A stretch of DNA of 64,000 nucleotides, from positions 372,001 to 436,000 of the forward strand of contig NZ_KQ948992.1 in the NCBI RefSeq assembly GCF_001514265.1. Reading direction: 5' to 3'. The notes under the pieces were generated by a model. It ran no database searches. It had not been told where the DNA came from and saw nothing but the letters and a program-made list of their open reading frames with translations. This document shows positions 6,940 through 15,000 of this stretch, piece after piece. Position 1 is the first letter of the stretch, and the number at the start of each line of letters is the position of its first letter. This stretch comes from Streptomyces resistomycificus (lineage in GTDB: Bacteria > Actinomycetota > Actinomycetes > Streptomycetales > Streptomycetaceae). The position numbers were made by a program, and so were the translations under genes.

Positions 6940-9267
6940 TCAGGCCCAGGGGTTGACCGCCTTGAAGGAACTGTCGGCGCGGAAGGTGGCGTTGTCCTGG
7001 AAGGGGTCGATGCGCAGCTCGAAGTTGTAGTGGCGGAGGTAGCGGCCGGGGTAGTTGTAGGACTCCAGGCTGACCGAGCCGGTGGCCGAGCCCGGCCGGG
7101 CGCAGAAGGTGGCGTCCTTGCTGAAGGTGGCCGTGCCGTTGTTCGCGTCGAAGCGGATCCGGTAGTCCTTGTGGCGCAGGTAGCGGCCGGACGAGTCACG
7201 GAACGAGTAGCAGGTGGAGTCGGCCAGGCCGGGGACGATGGTGAAGGTGGCGCTCTGCTTGACCGCCGTGGTGCTGGAGGACGTCACCGGGTCGACGTAG
7301 CCGAGGCTGTCGGACCGGACGGCGGCGTAGCGGCCGGTGAAGTTGACCGACTGGAGCGAGCGGTTGGTGTGCGTCGGCAGGGCGGCGCCGCCGGAGACCG
7401 GGGTGATGCTGCTCAGGGTGGGCACGACCTTCTTGATCAGGCCGCCTGAGTCGAACTCCAGCTTGTCGACGGTGGTTTCGCGGTGGGTTCCGTCGCCGCC
7501 GGGGATGGCGAAGCGGTGGTAGGCGATGTACCAGTCGTCGGTGTTCTGCACCTGCACCACGGAGTGATGGCCGGGCCCCTTGATGCCCAGGTCGAGGCGC
7601 TTCTCCAGGATCACGCCTCGCTTGGTCCAGGGACCGGTGGGCGAGGAGCCGGTGGCGTAGGCGACGCGGTAGTTCTCGTCGCGGGTGTCGTTCTCCGACC
7701 ACGTGAAGTAGTAGGTGCCGTTGCGCTTGATGACGAAGGTGCCCTCGTTGTAGCCGCTCGGGGTGATGTCGGTGACCTTGGAGGCGTCGAAGGAGACCAT
7801 GTCGTCGTTCAACGGCACTACGTAGGCCCGACCGTTGCCCCAGTAGAGGTACCGCTTCCCGTCGTCGTCGGTGAAGACCGCCGGGTCGATCATCTGGCCG
7901 GTGAAGGCACCACGGGCGATCAGCGGCTTGCCGAGCGGGTCCTTGAACGGGCCGGTGGGCGAGTCGGAGACCGCGACCCCGATGTTCGTGTCGGCGGAGT
8001 AGTAGAAGTAGTACTTCCCGTTCTTCTCGGCCATCGTCGGGGCCCAGGCGCGGGCGTCGGCCCAGCTGACGTCGGGTCCGAGGTCCAGGATGACGCCGTG
8101 GTCCGTCCAGTGGACCAGGTCCTTGGAGGAGTACGCCTTGAACTTCGTGCCGCTCCAGCCCGCGAAGCCGTCGGTGGTCGGGTACATGTAGAAGGTGTCG
8201 CCGAACCTGACGATGTTCGGGTCGGCGGTGAGCCCCGGCAGGACCGGACTCCGCATGATCAGCGCCTCGACCGTCCAGGTGCGTTTGTCGCCCGCGGGGC
8301 CGGTCACCTCGTAGGTGAGCGGCTGGGTGAAGTCCCGCGGGGTGCCGGAGGCCGGGCTCATGGACGCGCCGTCGGCGAGGGTGAACTGCGGGGCGAGCGC
8401 GGTGAGTTCGGTGCCCTCGGTCAACGGGAGGGTGATCTTGCTGTTGGCGTCGTCGACGATGGCGTCGATCTTCAGCGCGGGGTGGGTGGCCGCACCGATG
8501 CCCGTGGTGTTCCCGCTGAGGTCGAGGACCTCGCCGGGCGCCAGCGCGCGGTTGTAGACCCGGAAGTCGCGGATCCTGCCCTTGAAGAGTTTGTCGCTGG
8601 TGTAGAGCGACTTGCCGATGTAGTTGGCCGTGGTGATGCCGGACCCGATGGATCCGGGGGTGAGGGTGACCGCCGTGTTGCGGGCCTTCTCCACGCCGTC
8701 CTCGTACAGGACGCCCGTGTTGCCGGTCTGGGTGTAGGTGACGTGCTTCCAGACCGAGCGCTGCAGAGCCGCGGAGGTCCGGGTGTTCTGCTCGGTGGAC
8801 GAGTTCCCGGAGGCGATGGCGGTCCGGAACGTGTCGCCGGTGGTGAACAGGTACCCGTTGCCGGCGCCGCTGCTCGCGGTGTTGCCGAAACCGTAGAGGA
8901 AGTACGGCGTGGCCTGGGCGGCGTCGATCCGCACGTCCATCGAGACGGTGATCGCGTTCATGCCGCTCATGATGTTGTCCGGCACCTTGATGTAGGTGTC
9001 GGAGCCGTTGAACGTGAGTCCTTCCCCCGCACCCGCCCAGCCGGCGGTGCCGTTGACGGTGCCGTTCCGGCCGTTGCCCGAGGCGTCAGCCGCCACGGTG
9101 CCCGAGGTGGCGTCGAGTTTGTACCAGAGCGCCAGGCCGTCGGTGATCTCCGCCGCCTGGGCGGGGGCCGCCGGGCCGAGGACGCCCGCCAGGAGCGAGG
9201 CGAGGGCTACGGCGACCAGAGCGCCCGGCCGGAATCTCCGGCGGCCCTGAGGTCTGACGTTACGCAT
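6940..9267 (-). CDS. secreted GH43-family glycoside hydrolase with LamG and AbfB (CBM42) domains
   Basis: 775 aa from the ATG at 9265-9267. A signal peptide (Arg-rich n-region, ALVAVALASLLAGVLG, APAQA cleavage near 38) is followed by a LamG/concanavalin-like domain (~43-245), a short linker domain and a GH43 five-blade propeller (~315-610). GH43 signs are the early DPNIVRFGDTFYMYPTTDG carrying the general-base Asp, AWAPTMAEKNGKYYFYYS and GYNEGTFVIKRNGTYYFTWSE with the general-acid Glu. The last ~140 residues are an AbfB beta-trefoil with repeats such as YNYPGRYLRHYNFELRID. The probable activity is release of arabinose or xylose from arabinan or arabinoxylan outside the cell. It lies 175 bp downstream of a second GH43 gene on the same strand, with no separate promoter obvious. 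Confidence 0.85.
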   Translation of the reverse strand: MRNVRPQGRRRFRPGALVAVALASLLAGVLGPAAPAQAAEITDGLALWYKLDATSGTVAADASGNGRNGTVNGTAGWAGAGEGLTFNGSDTYIKVPDNIMSGMNAITVSMDVRIDAAQATPYFLYGFGNTASSGAGNGYLFTTGDTFRTAIASGNSSTEQNTRTSAALQRSVWKHVTYTQTGNTGVLYEDGVEKARNTAVTLTPGSIGSGITTANYIGKSLYTSDKLFKGRIRDFRVYNRALAPGEVLDLSGNTTGIGAATHPALKIDAIVDDANSKITLPLTEGTELTALAPQFTLADGASMSPASGTPRDFTQPLTYEVTGPAGDKRTWTVEALIMRSPVLPGLTADPNIVRFGDTFYMYPTTDGFAGWSGTKFKAYSSKDLVHWTDHGVILDLGPDVSWADARAWAPTMAEKNGKYYFYYSADTNIGVAVSDSPTGPFKDPLGKPLIARGAFTGQMIDPAVFTDDDGKRYLYWGNGRAYVVPLNDDMVSFDASKVTDITPSGYNEGTFVIKRNGTYYFTWSENDTRDENYRVAYATGSSPTGPWTKRGVILEKRLDLGIKGPGHHSVVQVQNTDDWYIAYHRFAIPGGDGTHRETTVDKLEFDSGGLIKKVVPTLSSITPVSGGAALPTHTNRSLQSVNFTGRYAAVRSDSLGYVDPVTSSSTTAVKQSATFTIVPGLADSTCYSFRDSSGRYLRHKDYRIRFDANNGTATFSKDATFCARPGSATGSVSLESYNYPGRYLRHYNFELRIDPFQDNATFRADSSFKAVNPWA

Positions 9268-9442
9268 GGGTTCACATCCCCTGAAGAAGACATGCCTGAG
9301 GAAGGTGGAGCGCGAGGAGGAGAACGGTGCTCCGACCTCGTTGACCACCGGGACAGCGCGTGGGTGGGATGCCGACGCCTTCCCCGCTTGAGGGCGGGCG
9401 GCAGGTGGGGCGTCGCCTGAGGGCGCCGGCATCCCTGTCAGG

Positions 9443-10873
9443 TCAGCTCGTCAGACGGAAGGTGGCGTCGCTTCGACCCGTCGCCGTGGTGATCGTTTCG
9501 AGCTTCAGCTGGAACGCGTAGTGGCGGATGTAGCGGTCGGGGTGGTTGTACGACTGGAACGAGGACCAGGCCGAGTCGGCGAGTCCGGCGACCTGCCGGA
9601 AGGTGGCGTCCTCGGCGAACTGGGTGGTGCCGTCGTTGTAGACGAGCTGGAAGTCGGTTCCGTCGTGCCGCAGGTAGTAGCCGGGGAAGTTGACCGACTC
9701 GAAGGAGACGGTGCCGGTCCCGGCCAGGCCGGGCCGCGGCCGGAACTGGGCGTCCTGGTTGGTGACGTTCTGGTCGATGCGCACGTCGAAGTTGGCGTGC
9801 CGCACGTAGCGGTCCTGGAAGTTGAAGGACTGCAGCCGCTTGCCCGGGACGTTGGCCCAGCGCGCCTGGATCCGGGCGTCCTCGGCGGCCGTCAGGTTCA
9901 GGATCGAGCCGTGACGCTTCTTGGTGCCGCCCAGGGAGTAGGTTCCCGACGTCGGGAGCTTGTAGGTGCCGGTGGCGGACGGGTTGGTCGTCGTGACCGG
10001 CATGTATCCCTTTCCGGCCGCGTACTGGTCGAGGTACAGGGTCCACTCGTTGCGGTCCCGGAACTTCATCCACATCGGGCCCTCGACCTGGGAGCCCGTC
10101 AGGCCGATGCCGGAGAGGTTGCCGAGGTTGGTCCAGGTGCCGAGGATCGAGTTGCTGCCCTCGAGGGTGATCTGGCCGTCGCCGGAGGCCCGGACGTAGC
10201 GGTAGTTGCCGACGCCGGAGGGGACCTCGACGATCTGGGTGTCGATGATGCCCTGGGTGCCGGGGCGGTCGATGTAAATCTGCGGTGTCGTGATGGTGCG
10301 GAAGTTGGAGGTGCGGGCGTAGTAGATGCGGTGCTTCAGTACGCCGTTGAGGGTGGCATTGGTCGCCCAGTACATGACGTAGTCGTTGGTGGCGGGGTCC
10401 CAGATCGCCTCCGGGGCCCAGGCGTTGCGCCCGTCGGGGATGGCGCCGGCGACGTTCAGCAGCCACGGCTGAGACCAGGTGACCAGGTCCGTCGACTCCC
10501 ACACCACGAGGTTGCGGCTGCCGTTGGAGGTGGAGTCACCCCACGACTGTCCACAGCCGATGCACAGGTCGGTCGCGATGATCCAGTACTTGCTGCCGTC
10601 GGGTGAGCGGACCAGTGCGGGGTCGCGCACCCCTCGCGTACCCACGGTGGAGCGCAGGGTCATCCCGCCGCCGTTGAGATCGGTCCAGTTCAGACCGTCC
10701 GCGCTGTACGAGAAGTACATCTGCTGACCGGTCGACCCCTCCCCGATGAAGTGCGTCATCAGGTACCCCGGATCGGCGGCGGCGGCCCGCTGAGGTGCGG
10801 TCACGACTTGGGCTGTGAAGAGCAGGCAGGCGGCGACGAGTATCGCCGCCAGCCGGGAGAGAACCGCGGGCAT
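9443..10873 (-). CDS. secreted GH43-like enzyme with C-terminal AbfB (CBM42) domain
   Basis: 476 aa from the ATG at 10871-10873, behind GACAGGAACGCAT. A signal peptide (LAAILVAACLLFTAQVV, cleavage near AAA-DP) leads into a propeller domain with RDPALVRSPDGSKYWIIATD (probable catalytic Asp) and NAWAPEAIWDPATNDYVMYW. From ~330 comes an AbfB domain with three trefoil repeats: LQSFNFQDRYVRHANFDVRID, FESVNFPGYYLRHDG and FQSYNHPDRYIRHYAFQLKLE. AbfB modules bind arabinofuranose side chains, so arabinan or arabinoxylan is the likely target. It is the first gene of a two-gene operon with the larger GH43 enzyme, expressed from the promoter at 11240-11268. Confidence 0.85.
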   Translation of the reverse strand: MPAVLSRLAAILVAACLLFTAQVVTAPQRAAAADPGYLMTHFIGEGSTGQQMYFSYSADGLNWTDLNGGGMTLRSTVGTRGVRDPALVRSPDGSKYWIIATDLCIGCGQSWGDSTSNGSRNLVVWESTDLVTWSQPWLLNVAGAIPDGRNAWAPEAIWDPATNDYVMYWATNATLNGVLKHRIYYARTSNFRTITTPQIYIDRPGTQGIIDTQIVEVPSGVGNYRYVRASGDGQITLEGSNSILGTWTNLGNLSGIGLTGSQVEGPMWMKFRDRNEWTLYLDQYAAGKGYMPVTTTNPSATGTYKLPTSGTYSLGGTKKRHGSILNLTAAEDARIQARWANVPGKRLQSFNFQDRYVRHANFDVRIDQNVTNQDAQFRPRPGLAGTGTVSFESVNFPGYYLRHDGTDFQLVYNDGTTQFAEDATFRQVAGLADSAWSSFQSYNHPDRYIRHYAFQLKLETITTATGRSDATFRLTS

Positions 10874-10902
10874 ATGCGTTCCTGTCTTTCTGGAGTGCCA
10901 TG

Positions 10903-10945
10903 GGCTGGGGCTGGGGCTGGGGCTGGGGCAGGGGCAGGCGCAGGG
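10903..10945 (+). repeat. GGGGCT/GGGGCA hexamer tract
   Basis: Several copies of a GGGGCT hexamer grade into GGGGCA and GGCGCA units, just upstream of the GH43 ribosome binding site and inside the predicted ~360-nt leader of that transcript. Confidence 0.7.
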
Positions 10946-11202
10946 GCGCAGGTGCAGGTGAGGTCGAGGGGGAGGCCCGGCCTCCGTGCCGCTGGGGCCG
11001 GACCGGCTCCCGCGCGACGTGGGACGGCGCGTCATACCGGTCAGCGGCCGACGAGCCGCGGTTTCCGCGTGAGCATGGCAGCGACCGGAGACCCCACGAT
11101 GGCGGGCCGGGTGACGAAGGCGGCGGAGAGAGCCGACAGAGGCGACTCAGGAGGGCGCCGGAGACGGGTGCGCAACACGGGCTGTCCCCTTTGACGGCCA
11201 TG

Positions 11203-11235
11203 GTTCGAAAAATCGAACATTGTTCGCAAGTTCGA
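11203..11235 (-). promoter_or_regulatory. operator cluster of four GTTCGA half-sites
   Basis: Half-sites are GTTCGA at 11203, TCGAAC at 11213, GTTCGC at 11222 and GTTCGA at 11230. They form a perfect GTTCGA-N4-TCGAAC inverted repeat (11203-11218) overlapping a second palindrome, CGAACA-T-TGTTCG (11214-11226). The cluster sits directly downstream of the GH43 promoter's -10 box, a position expected for a repressor. The regulator is not identified. Confidence 0.7.
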
Positions 11236-11239
11236 GCAG

Positions 11240-11268
11240 AAGATAGATGTCAGCCGGGGGCGCGTCAA
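11240..11268 (-). promoter_or_regulatory. sigma-70-type promoter of the GH43 operon
   Basis: On the minus strand TTGACG (11263-11268) is followed, after exactly 17 nt, by TATCTT (11240-11245). The predicted start is near 11233, giving a ~360-nt 5' leader before the first GH43 gene. Confidence 0.7.
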
Positions 11269-11477
11269 TGGAACTGGCCAGTTCGGTTTCCCGCGTTCGC
11301 CCCCGCGACCCCATGTGACCTCCGTGGGGTGTGACCGAGGTACGCGCCAAAGGGGCAACGAGATGATCTTGAAGCCCTGAGCGCTAGGCCCCCGTATTTC
11401 TGAGGGATACGCGCACTGCTCTGCCAGCGGCAGAACACCGGCCGGACCGGGCTCGACGATCACTACAGTCCAGTCTC

Positions 11478-12224
11478 ATGACGACGATTACGACGCGTAC
11501 GGTCGAGTATCAGGCCGACGGTTTGACGATGATCGGGCACCTCGCGCTCCCGGCCGGTGTCGACCGCCGGCCCGCGGTGCTGCTCGGACCAGAGGGCATG
11601 GGGCTCGGCGACGTCGAGCGCCGCCGGGCCGATGCTCTCGCCGAGCTGGGATACGTAGCGCTGGCCTTCGACCTTCACGGCGGGCGCTATTTGGGCGACC
11701 CCGAGGAGATGCTGGCCCGTTGCCTGCCACTGCTCGCTGATCCCGGCCGGATGCGGGGCATCGGCCATGCGGCGCTCGACGTGTTGCGCATCGAATCGCG
11801 GGCCGACCCCGACCGGATCGCCGCCATCGGCTACGGCACCGGAGGCGCTGTCGGGCTGGAACTCGGGCGCGACGGCGTCAACCTGCGCGCGATCGGGACA
11901 GTCAACGCACTGACCACGGGCCGGCCGGGCGAGGCAGCGCGCATTCGCTGCCCGGTGTGGGCCGGCGTCGGGTCGGAAGACCCGATCATGCCGCCCGCAC
12001 AACGGAACGCGTTCACCGCCGAGATGCAGGCCGCAGGCGTCGATTGGCGCCTCGCGGTCTACGGCGGCGCCTTGCACGCCTTCCACCATCTGCCGGTCGA
12101 CCACCCCACGGTCCCCGGCGTCGGCTACCACCCACAGCACGCGCAGCGAGCCTGGCGCGATGTCGTCGACCTGCTCGCCGAGTGCCTGCCCCTGACGGAA
12201 GGTCTGCGGGCACGACCCAGGTAA
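11478..12224 (+). CDS. dienelactone hydrolase family protein lacking the usual nucleophile
   Basis: 248 aa alpha/beta-hydrolase of the dienelactone hydrolase family. It has PAVLLGPEGMGLGDVERRRADALAELGY, AFDLHGG, an elbow IGYGTGGAVGLELG, the Asp-loop GVGSEDPIMPP and the His-loop GALHAFHH. In active members the elbow reads GYCFGG, or has Ser at that position. Here the nucleophile position is Gly120 (GGC), while the Asp and His partners look intact. The protein may be catalytically dead, or use another residue. It starts at the ATG at 11478 and is divergent from the GH43 promoter. Confidence 0.8.
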   Translation: MTTITTRTVEYQADGLTMIGHLALPAGVDRRPAVLLGPEGMGLGDVERRRADALAELGYVALAFDLHGGRYLGDPEEMLARCLPLLADPGRMRGIGHAALDVLRIESRADPDRIAAIGYGTGGAVGLELGRDGVNLRAIGTVNALTTGRPGEAARIRCPVWAGVGSEDPIMPPAQRNAFTAEMQAAGVDWRLAVYGGALHAFHHLPVDHPTVPGVGYHPQHAQRAWRDVVDLLAECLPLTEGLRARPR

Positions 12225-12300
12225 ACAGCCTGGCGTCAGGCCTGGTCCGCGTCGGGCACCCACAGTCCCCTCCCCTCAAGTCCCCATAGCGGAAACACAT

Positions 12301-12531
12301 TCGGGCGGATGCTCGACCGAGGACCGGTCCCGGTCTGTTCCCGGTTACGGCGACGAGACACTCGCTTTCGACGCCACCCAGGTCGTCGACAGTGGGGGAC
12401 CCAGCATCCCCGTCACCGTCCTGGTCGTCCGACAGGACTCCACCGTCACCACCTTTGTGTCCCTCAACCCCATTCAGCCCCCGACCATCCCCCAGGAAAT
12501 CGTCGACGCGCAGCTGAGGAAGCCCCTCTGA
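12301..12531 (+). pseudogene. C-terminal remnant of a lipoprotein/sensor-type gene
   Basis: A frame ending at the TGA at 12529-12531 reads GYGDETLAFDATQVVD, then SIPVTVLVVRQDSTVTTFVSLNP and EIVDAQLRKPL. This beta-strand-rich pattern resembles the C-termini of small Streptomyces lipoproteins with a GxGD...VVVR.GstvatF...VDAQ..KL signature. No start, signal peptide or lipobox is present upstream, so it looks like a truncated 3' end. The comparison is from memory. Confidence 0.4.
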
Positions 12532-13080
12532 CCTCGTCGGGCGGGGGATGACGTACGTGCCGCGGTTCACAGGACACCTTCGTCTGGAGGATCCGGCCTC
12601 CACGCAGCCGCAGTGGCACGGGTGTGACACGACCCCGGACGACGACAGGCCGGACGATCCGCAGCAACACGACGGCCGTTACGCCGGCAGCCAGGGCCAG
12701 AGCGCCGAAGCCCCGCACTGGCGCCAGGTCCAGGGGCGGCACGCTCGTGCGCCAGATGGCGTCCGAGCAGGAGCCCCTCGATCAACGGGCGAGAGCCGTC
12801 CCTCTCGCCGTGGAACAGGTCGTATCGAGGGGCTCTCGCTGCCTCTGAGGTCCACCGTGGCCAACACCTATGGGGCACGTCTGGGGGCACGTCTGACGGG
12901 GCGCGTCTGGCGCACGTCCGGGGCGCGGGCAACGGATCCGGCCTGACGCTCGACGAGAACGGTGCATCCGAGTAAGCGGTGCATCTGAGTACCAGTGCTC
13001 ATGTGCGGTGCCCGCCGCGACCAGCATGCTGACCGCATGTACTTAGTGGATCGTCACCCACAGACGGGACGGCAGCGGGC
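12532..13080. other. gene-poor stretch with a hairpin
   Basis: Apart from the inverted repeat at 12771-12835, I see no convincing gene. Minus-strand open frames here are Arg/Pro/Ala-rich shadows without ribosome binding sites. Confidence 0.5.
12771..12835. repeat. long nested inverted repeat
   Basis: A perfect outer stem GAGCCCCTCGAT (12771-12782) / ATCGAGGGGCTC (12824-12835) encloses an inner stem ACGGGCGAGAG (12785-12795) / CTCTCGCCGT (12802-12811) with one bulged G. It could be a terminator-like or structured RNA element, or a mobile-element scar. Confidence 0.65.
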
Positions 13081-13398
13081 ATGAGACGTGCGAACGAGCC
13101 GTCAACCGGCCAGCAGATCGGGGTCAGCGTGGCGCTGCTCGTCATCGACTTCATGCTCATCGCTTGGTCGGTGTACGGCGTTGGGATAGCGGGATGGGCC
13201 GACAGCTACGAAAGCGACGGCGTCGCTCCGTCGAGTGCGTCGCGGGCGGCGTCGCAGGCACTGTGGCTTCTGGGGGGCGGCGCAGTACTGACAGGCGGTG
13301 GCCTCCTCGCCCTGGGATGGCGCATCCCTGGCATCGTGCAGTTGGTCGTCCTCGGAGGCGGGGCGATGCTGGTCTCTTCACTGCCGGCCGGTGGATAG
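13081..13398 (+). CDS. small membrane protein
   Basis: 105 aa with about three hydrophobic spans: IGVSVALLVIDFMLIAWSVYGVG, ASQALWLLGGGAVLTGGGLLALGW and IVQLVVLGGGAMLVSSL. It starts at the ATG after GACGGCAGCGGGC. No family is recognised; similar short multi-span proteins are common in Streptomyces. Confidence 0.6.
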   Translation: MRRANEPSTGQQIGVSVALLVIDFMLIAWSVYGVGIAGWADSYESDGVAPSSASRAASQALWLLGGGAVLTGGGLLALGWRIPGIVQLVVLGGGAMLVSSLPAGG

Positions 13399-13637
13399 CG
13401 CCGTTTCACTCGACGGCTCCCGACGGCGAGACCAGCGACCGTAGCGTGTTCAAACAGCCGGTCCACCCGAACGACCCGCTGTCCGGGTACAAGCAGGGCG
13501 GCATGAACGCCGAGGCGCACGACGTCACCGGCATCGACACGAGGAGCCGCTACGACAGCAGTCGCACCCCGCCGTTCACCGTCATGACGTCGATGCCCTA
13601 CAAGCCCCGGCAACCCGCCGAGAAAGGCCCGCACCAC

Positions 13638-14201
13638 ATGTCCGCCGACCAGGCGTCTTGGAACACCGCCGTACGCCACCTGTACCGGGACGCGTTCGCG
13701 TACATCGCCACCGGCCCGCGCCGCCACGAGGACTGGACGCTCGACGTCCTCGCGCTGTTGGCCCGGGCCGTGCCGGACCCCCGGGGCTGGGCCCGCGTCG
13801 ACGACGGGGAGAAGGACCCGGAGCGCGTAGGGAACCCGACGTGGCCCTTCGCCGGCCACCCCCCGGAGTACGTCGCGCCGCGCCTCAAGGAGATCGACCG
13901 GGACAGTGCCGAGAACCTGCTCCTGGCCCTCACCGAGGGCGGCTGCACCCTGTCCAACCTCCAGTACTTCAACGAGTCCGTGGACGAGCTGAGGGCGATG
14001 GCGCGCACGGTCCTGGCCCGTTACGGGGACGAGGCCGCCTATCGCACCAACGTCAGCAAGACCGGCAGCGCGCCCGGCACACTCGACTTCACGCTGGAGG
14101 GACTGGGGTACAGCCCGATGACCGTTTTCACTGAGGACTGCGGCCTCGTCGTCGTCTCGGACACCGAGGTCGGCCTGTTCTGGACCTTCAACGACCTGTG
14201 A
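13638..14201 (+). CDS. hypothetical protein
   Basis: 187 aa. The frame is open from 13164, but the ATG at 13638 (MSADQASWNTAVRHLYRD) follows a GAGAAAGG and marks the change to protein-like composition. The first half is helical (DAFAYIATGPRRHEDWTLDVLALLARAVPD). The second half ends in strands VFTEDCGLVVVSDTEVGLFWTFNDL, a shape seen in some contact-toxin immunity-like proteins. No toxin gene lies beside it and I do not recognise the family. Confidence 0.5.
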   Translation: MSADQASWNTAVRHLYRDAFAYIATGPRRHEDWTLDVLALLARAVPDPRGWARVDDGEKDPERVGNPTWPFAGHPPEYVAPRLKEIDRDSAENLLLALTEGGCTLSNLQYFNESVDELRAMARTVLARYGDEAAYRTNVSKTGSAPGTLDFTLEGLGYSPMTVFTEDCGLVVVSDTEVGLFWTFNDL

Positions 14202-14502
14202 CCCGGCTGCTGCTCCGTACGTGCACACCCGCTGACCAGGCCACTTGAGAGGATGCCGCCGGCTGCCCCGTTCCGCCTCCTACCCCGACCGGGAGACTGC
14301 CGGGTCCAGCTGCCCGTCGTCCAGACCGCCCCTCCGGGGCTCATGTGCCCTGGACGTGCCCTCGCGGGTGGCTCCAGCCGAGTTCCGGTCCTGCCGCCGT
14401 GACCCCGGCCCAGGCGTCCCCTTGAGCATCCACGCCTGGACGCGCCCCTGTGCGCCCTTTACGATCTGCGCAATATATGGCGATATCGCGGAGGGTTTTG
14501 CC

Positions 14503-14829
14503 ATGGTGCGGCCGGTTTCTTTGAGCGATGCGCGCGTGCGCGCAGTGAGCGAGGCGCTGAGACCGTACGCGTGGCGCGGCCTCACCCCCGAAATGGTCAG
14601 CCGTCTCGCGCTCGCCGCCGTCAACGGACACGGAGCGGCCGACGCGGCACCGGTGACCCGCCATGACGTGCGGATGGGAGTACTCGTCGACTTCCTTACC
14701 GGCTGCCAGTGGCGCTCGCTGACGGCCGGCGCCGTGAGCCGCCAGTTGGTGACCGCTCTGGACACGTGGCACCACGAGAGCCGATGGCTCGAGATCGAGT
14801 TGCGCCGACTGCTGGACGGAGACGGCTGA
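14503..14829 (+). CDS. hypothetical protein, helical
   Basis: 108 aa from the ATG at 14503 with a GGAGGG ribosome binding site 8 nt upstream. It reads MVRPVSLSDARVRAVSEAL, RGLTPEMVSRLALAAVNG and later LDTWHHESRWLEIELRRLLDG, so it is all-helical with no membrane segment. I recognise no domain. The segment just upstream (14461-14490) is locally AT-rich (caatatatggcgatatcg) and could hold its promoter. Confidence 0.5.
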   Translation: MVRPVSLSDARVRAVSEALRPYAWRGLTPEMVSRLALAAVNGHGAADAAPVTRHDVRMGVLVDFLTGCQWRSLTAGAVSRQLVTALDTWHHESRWLEIELRRLLDGDG

Positions 14830-15000
14830 GCCAGGCCGCAACGAACCCTCACCCGCCCGGGGTGACGACCTGGCGCGCGTACGGCGCGGGCCCGGTGCCG
14901 ACACGCGAGTACGACTGGCCGACGAGTGACCTTCTGCCACGCGAGTTTCCCGCCCTCGCGCCCAGGACAGAGCGGATTCGCACCCCACGAGGGGAGACGG

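Noticed and set aside
11203..11235. LexA SOS box (TCGAAC-N4-GTTCGA) upstream of the GH43 operon
   Set aside because: The half-sites are in the opposite order or with a 3-bp rather than 4-bp spacer (TCGAAC-ATT-GTTCGC), and a DNA-damage link to plant-polymer enzymes is unlikely. Better read as a sugar-responsive operator.
12567..12932. 121-codon minus-strand frame as a gene
   Set aside because: Arg/Pro-rich, no ribosome binding site, spans the nested hairpin, no recognisable family.
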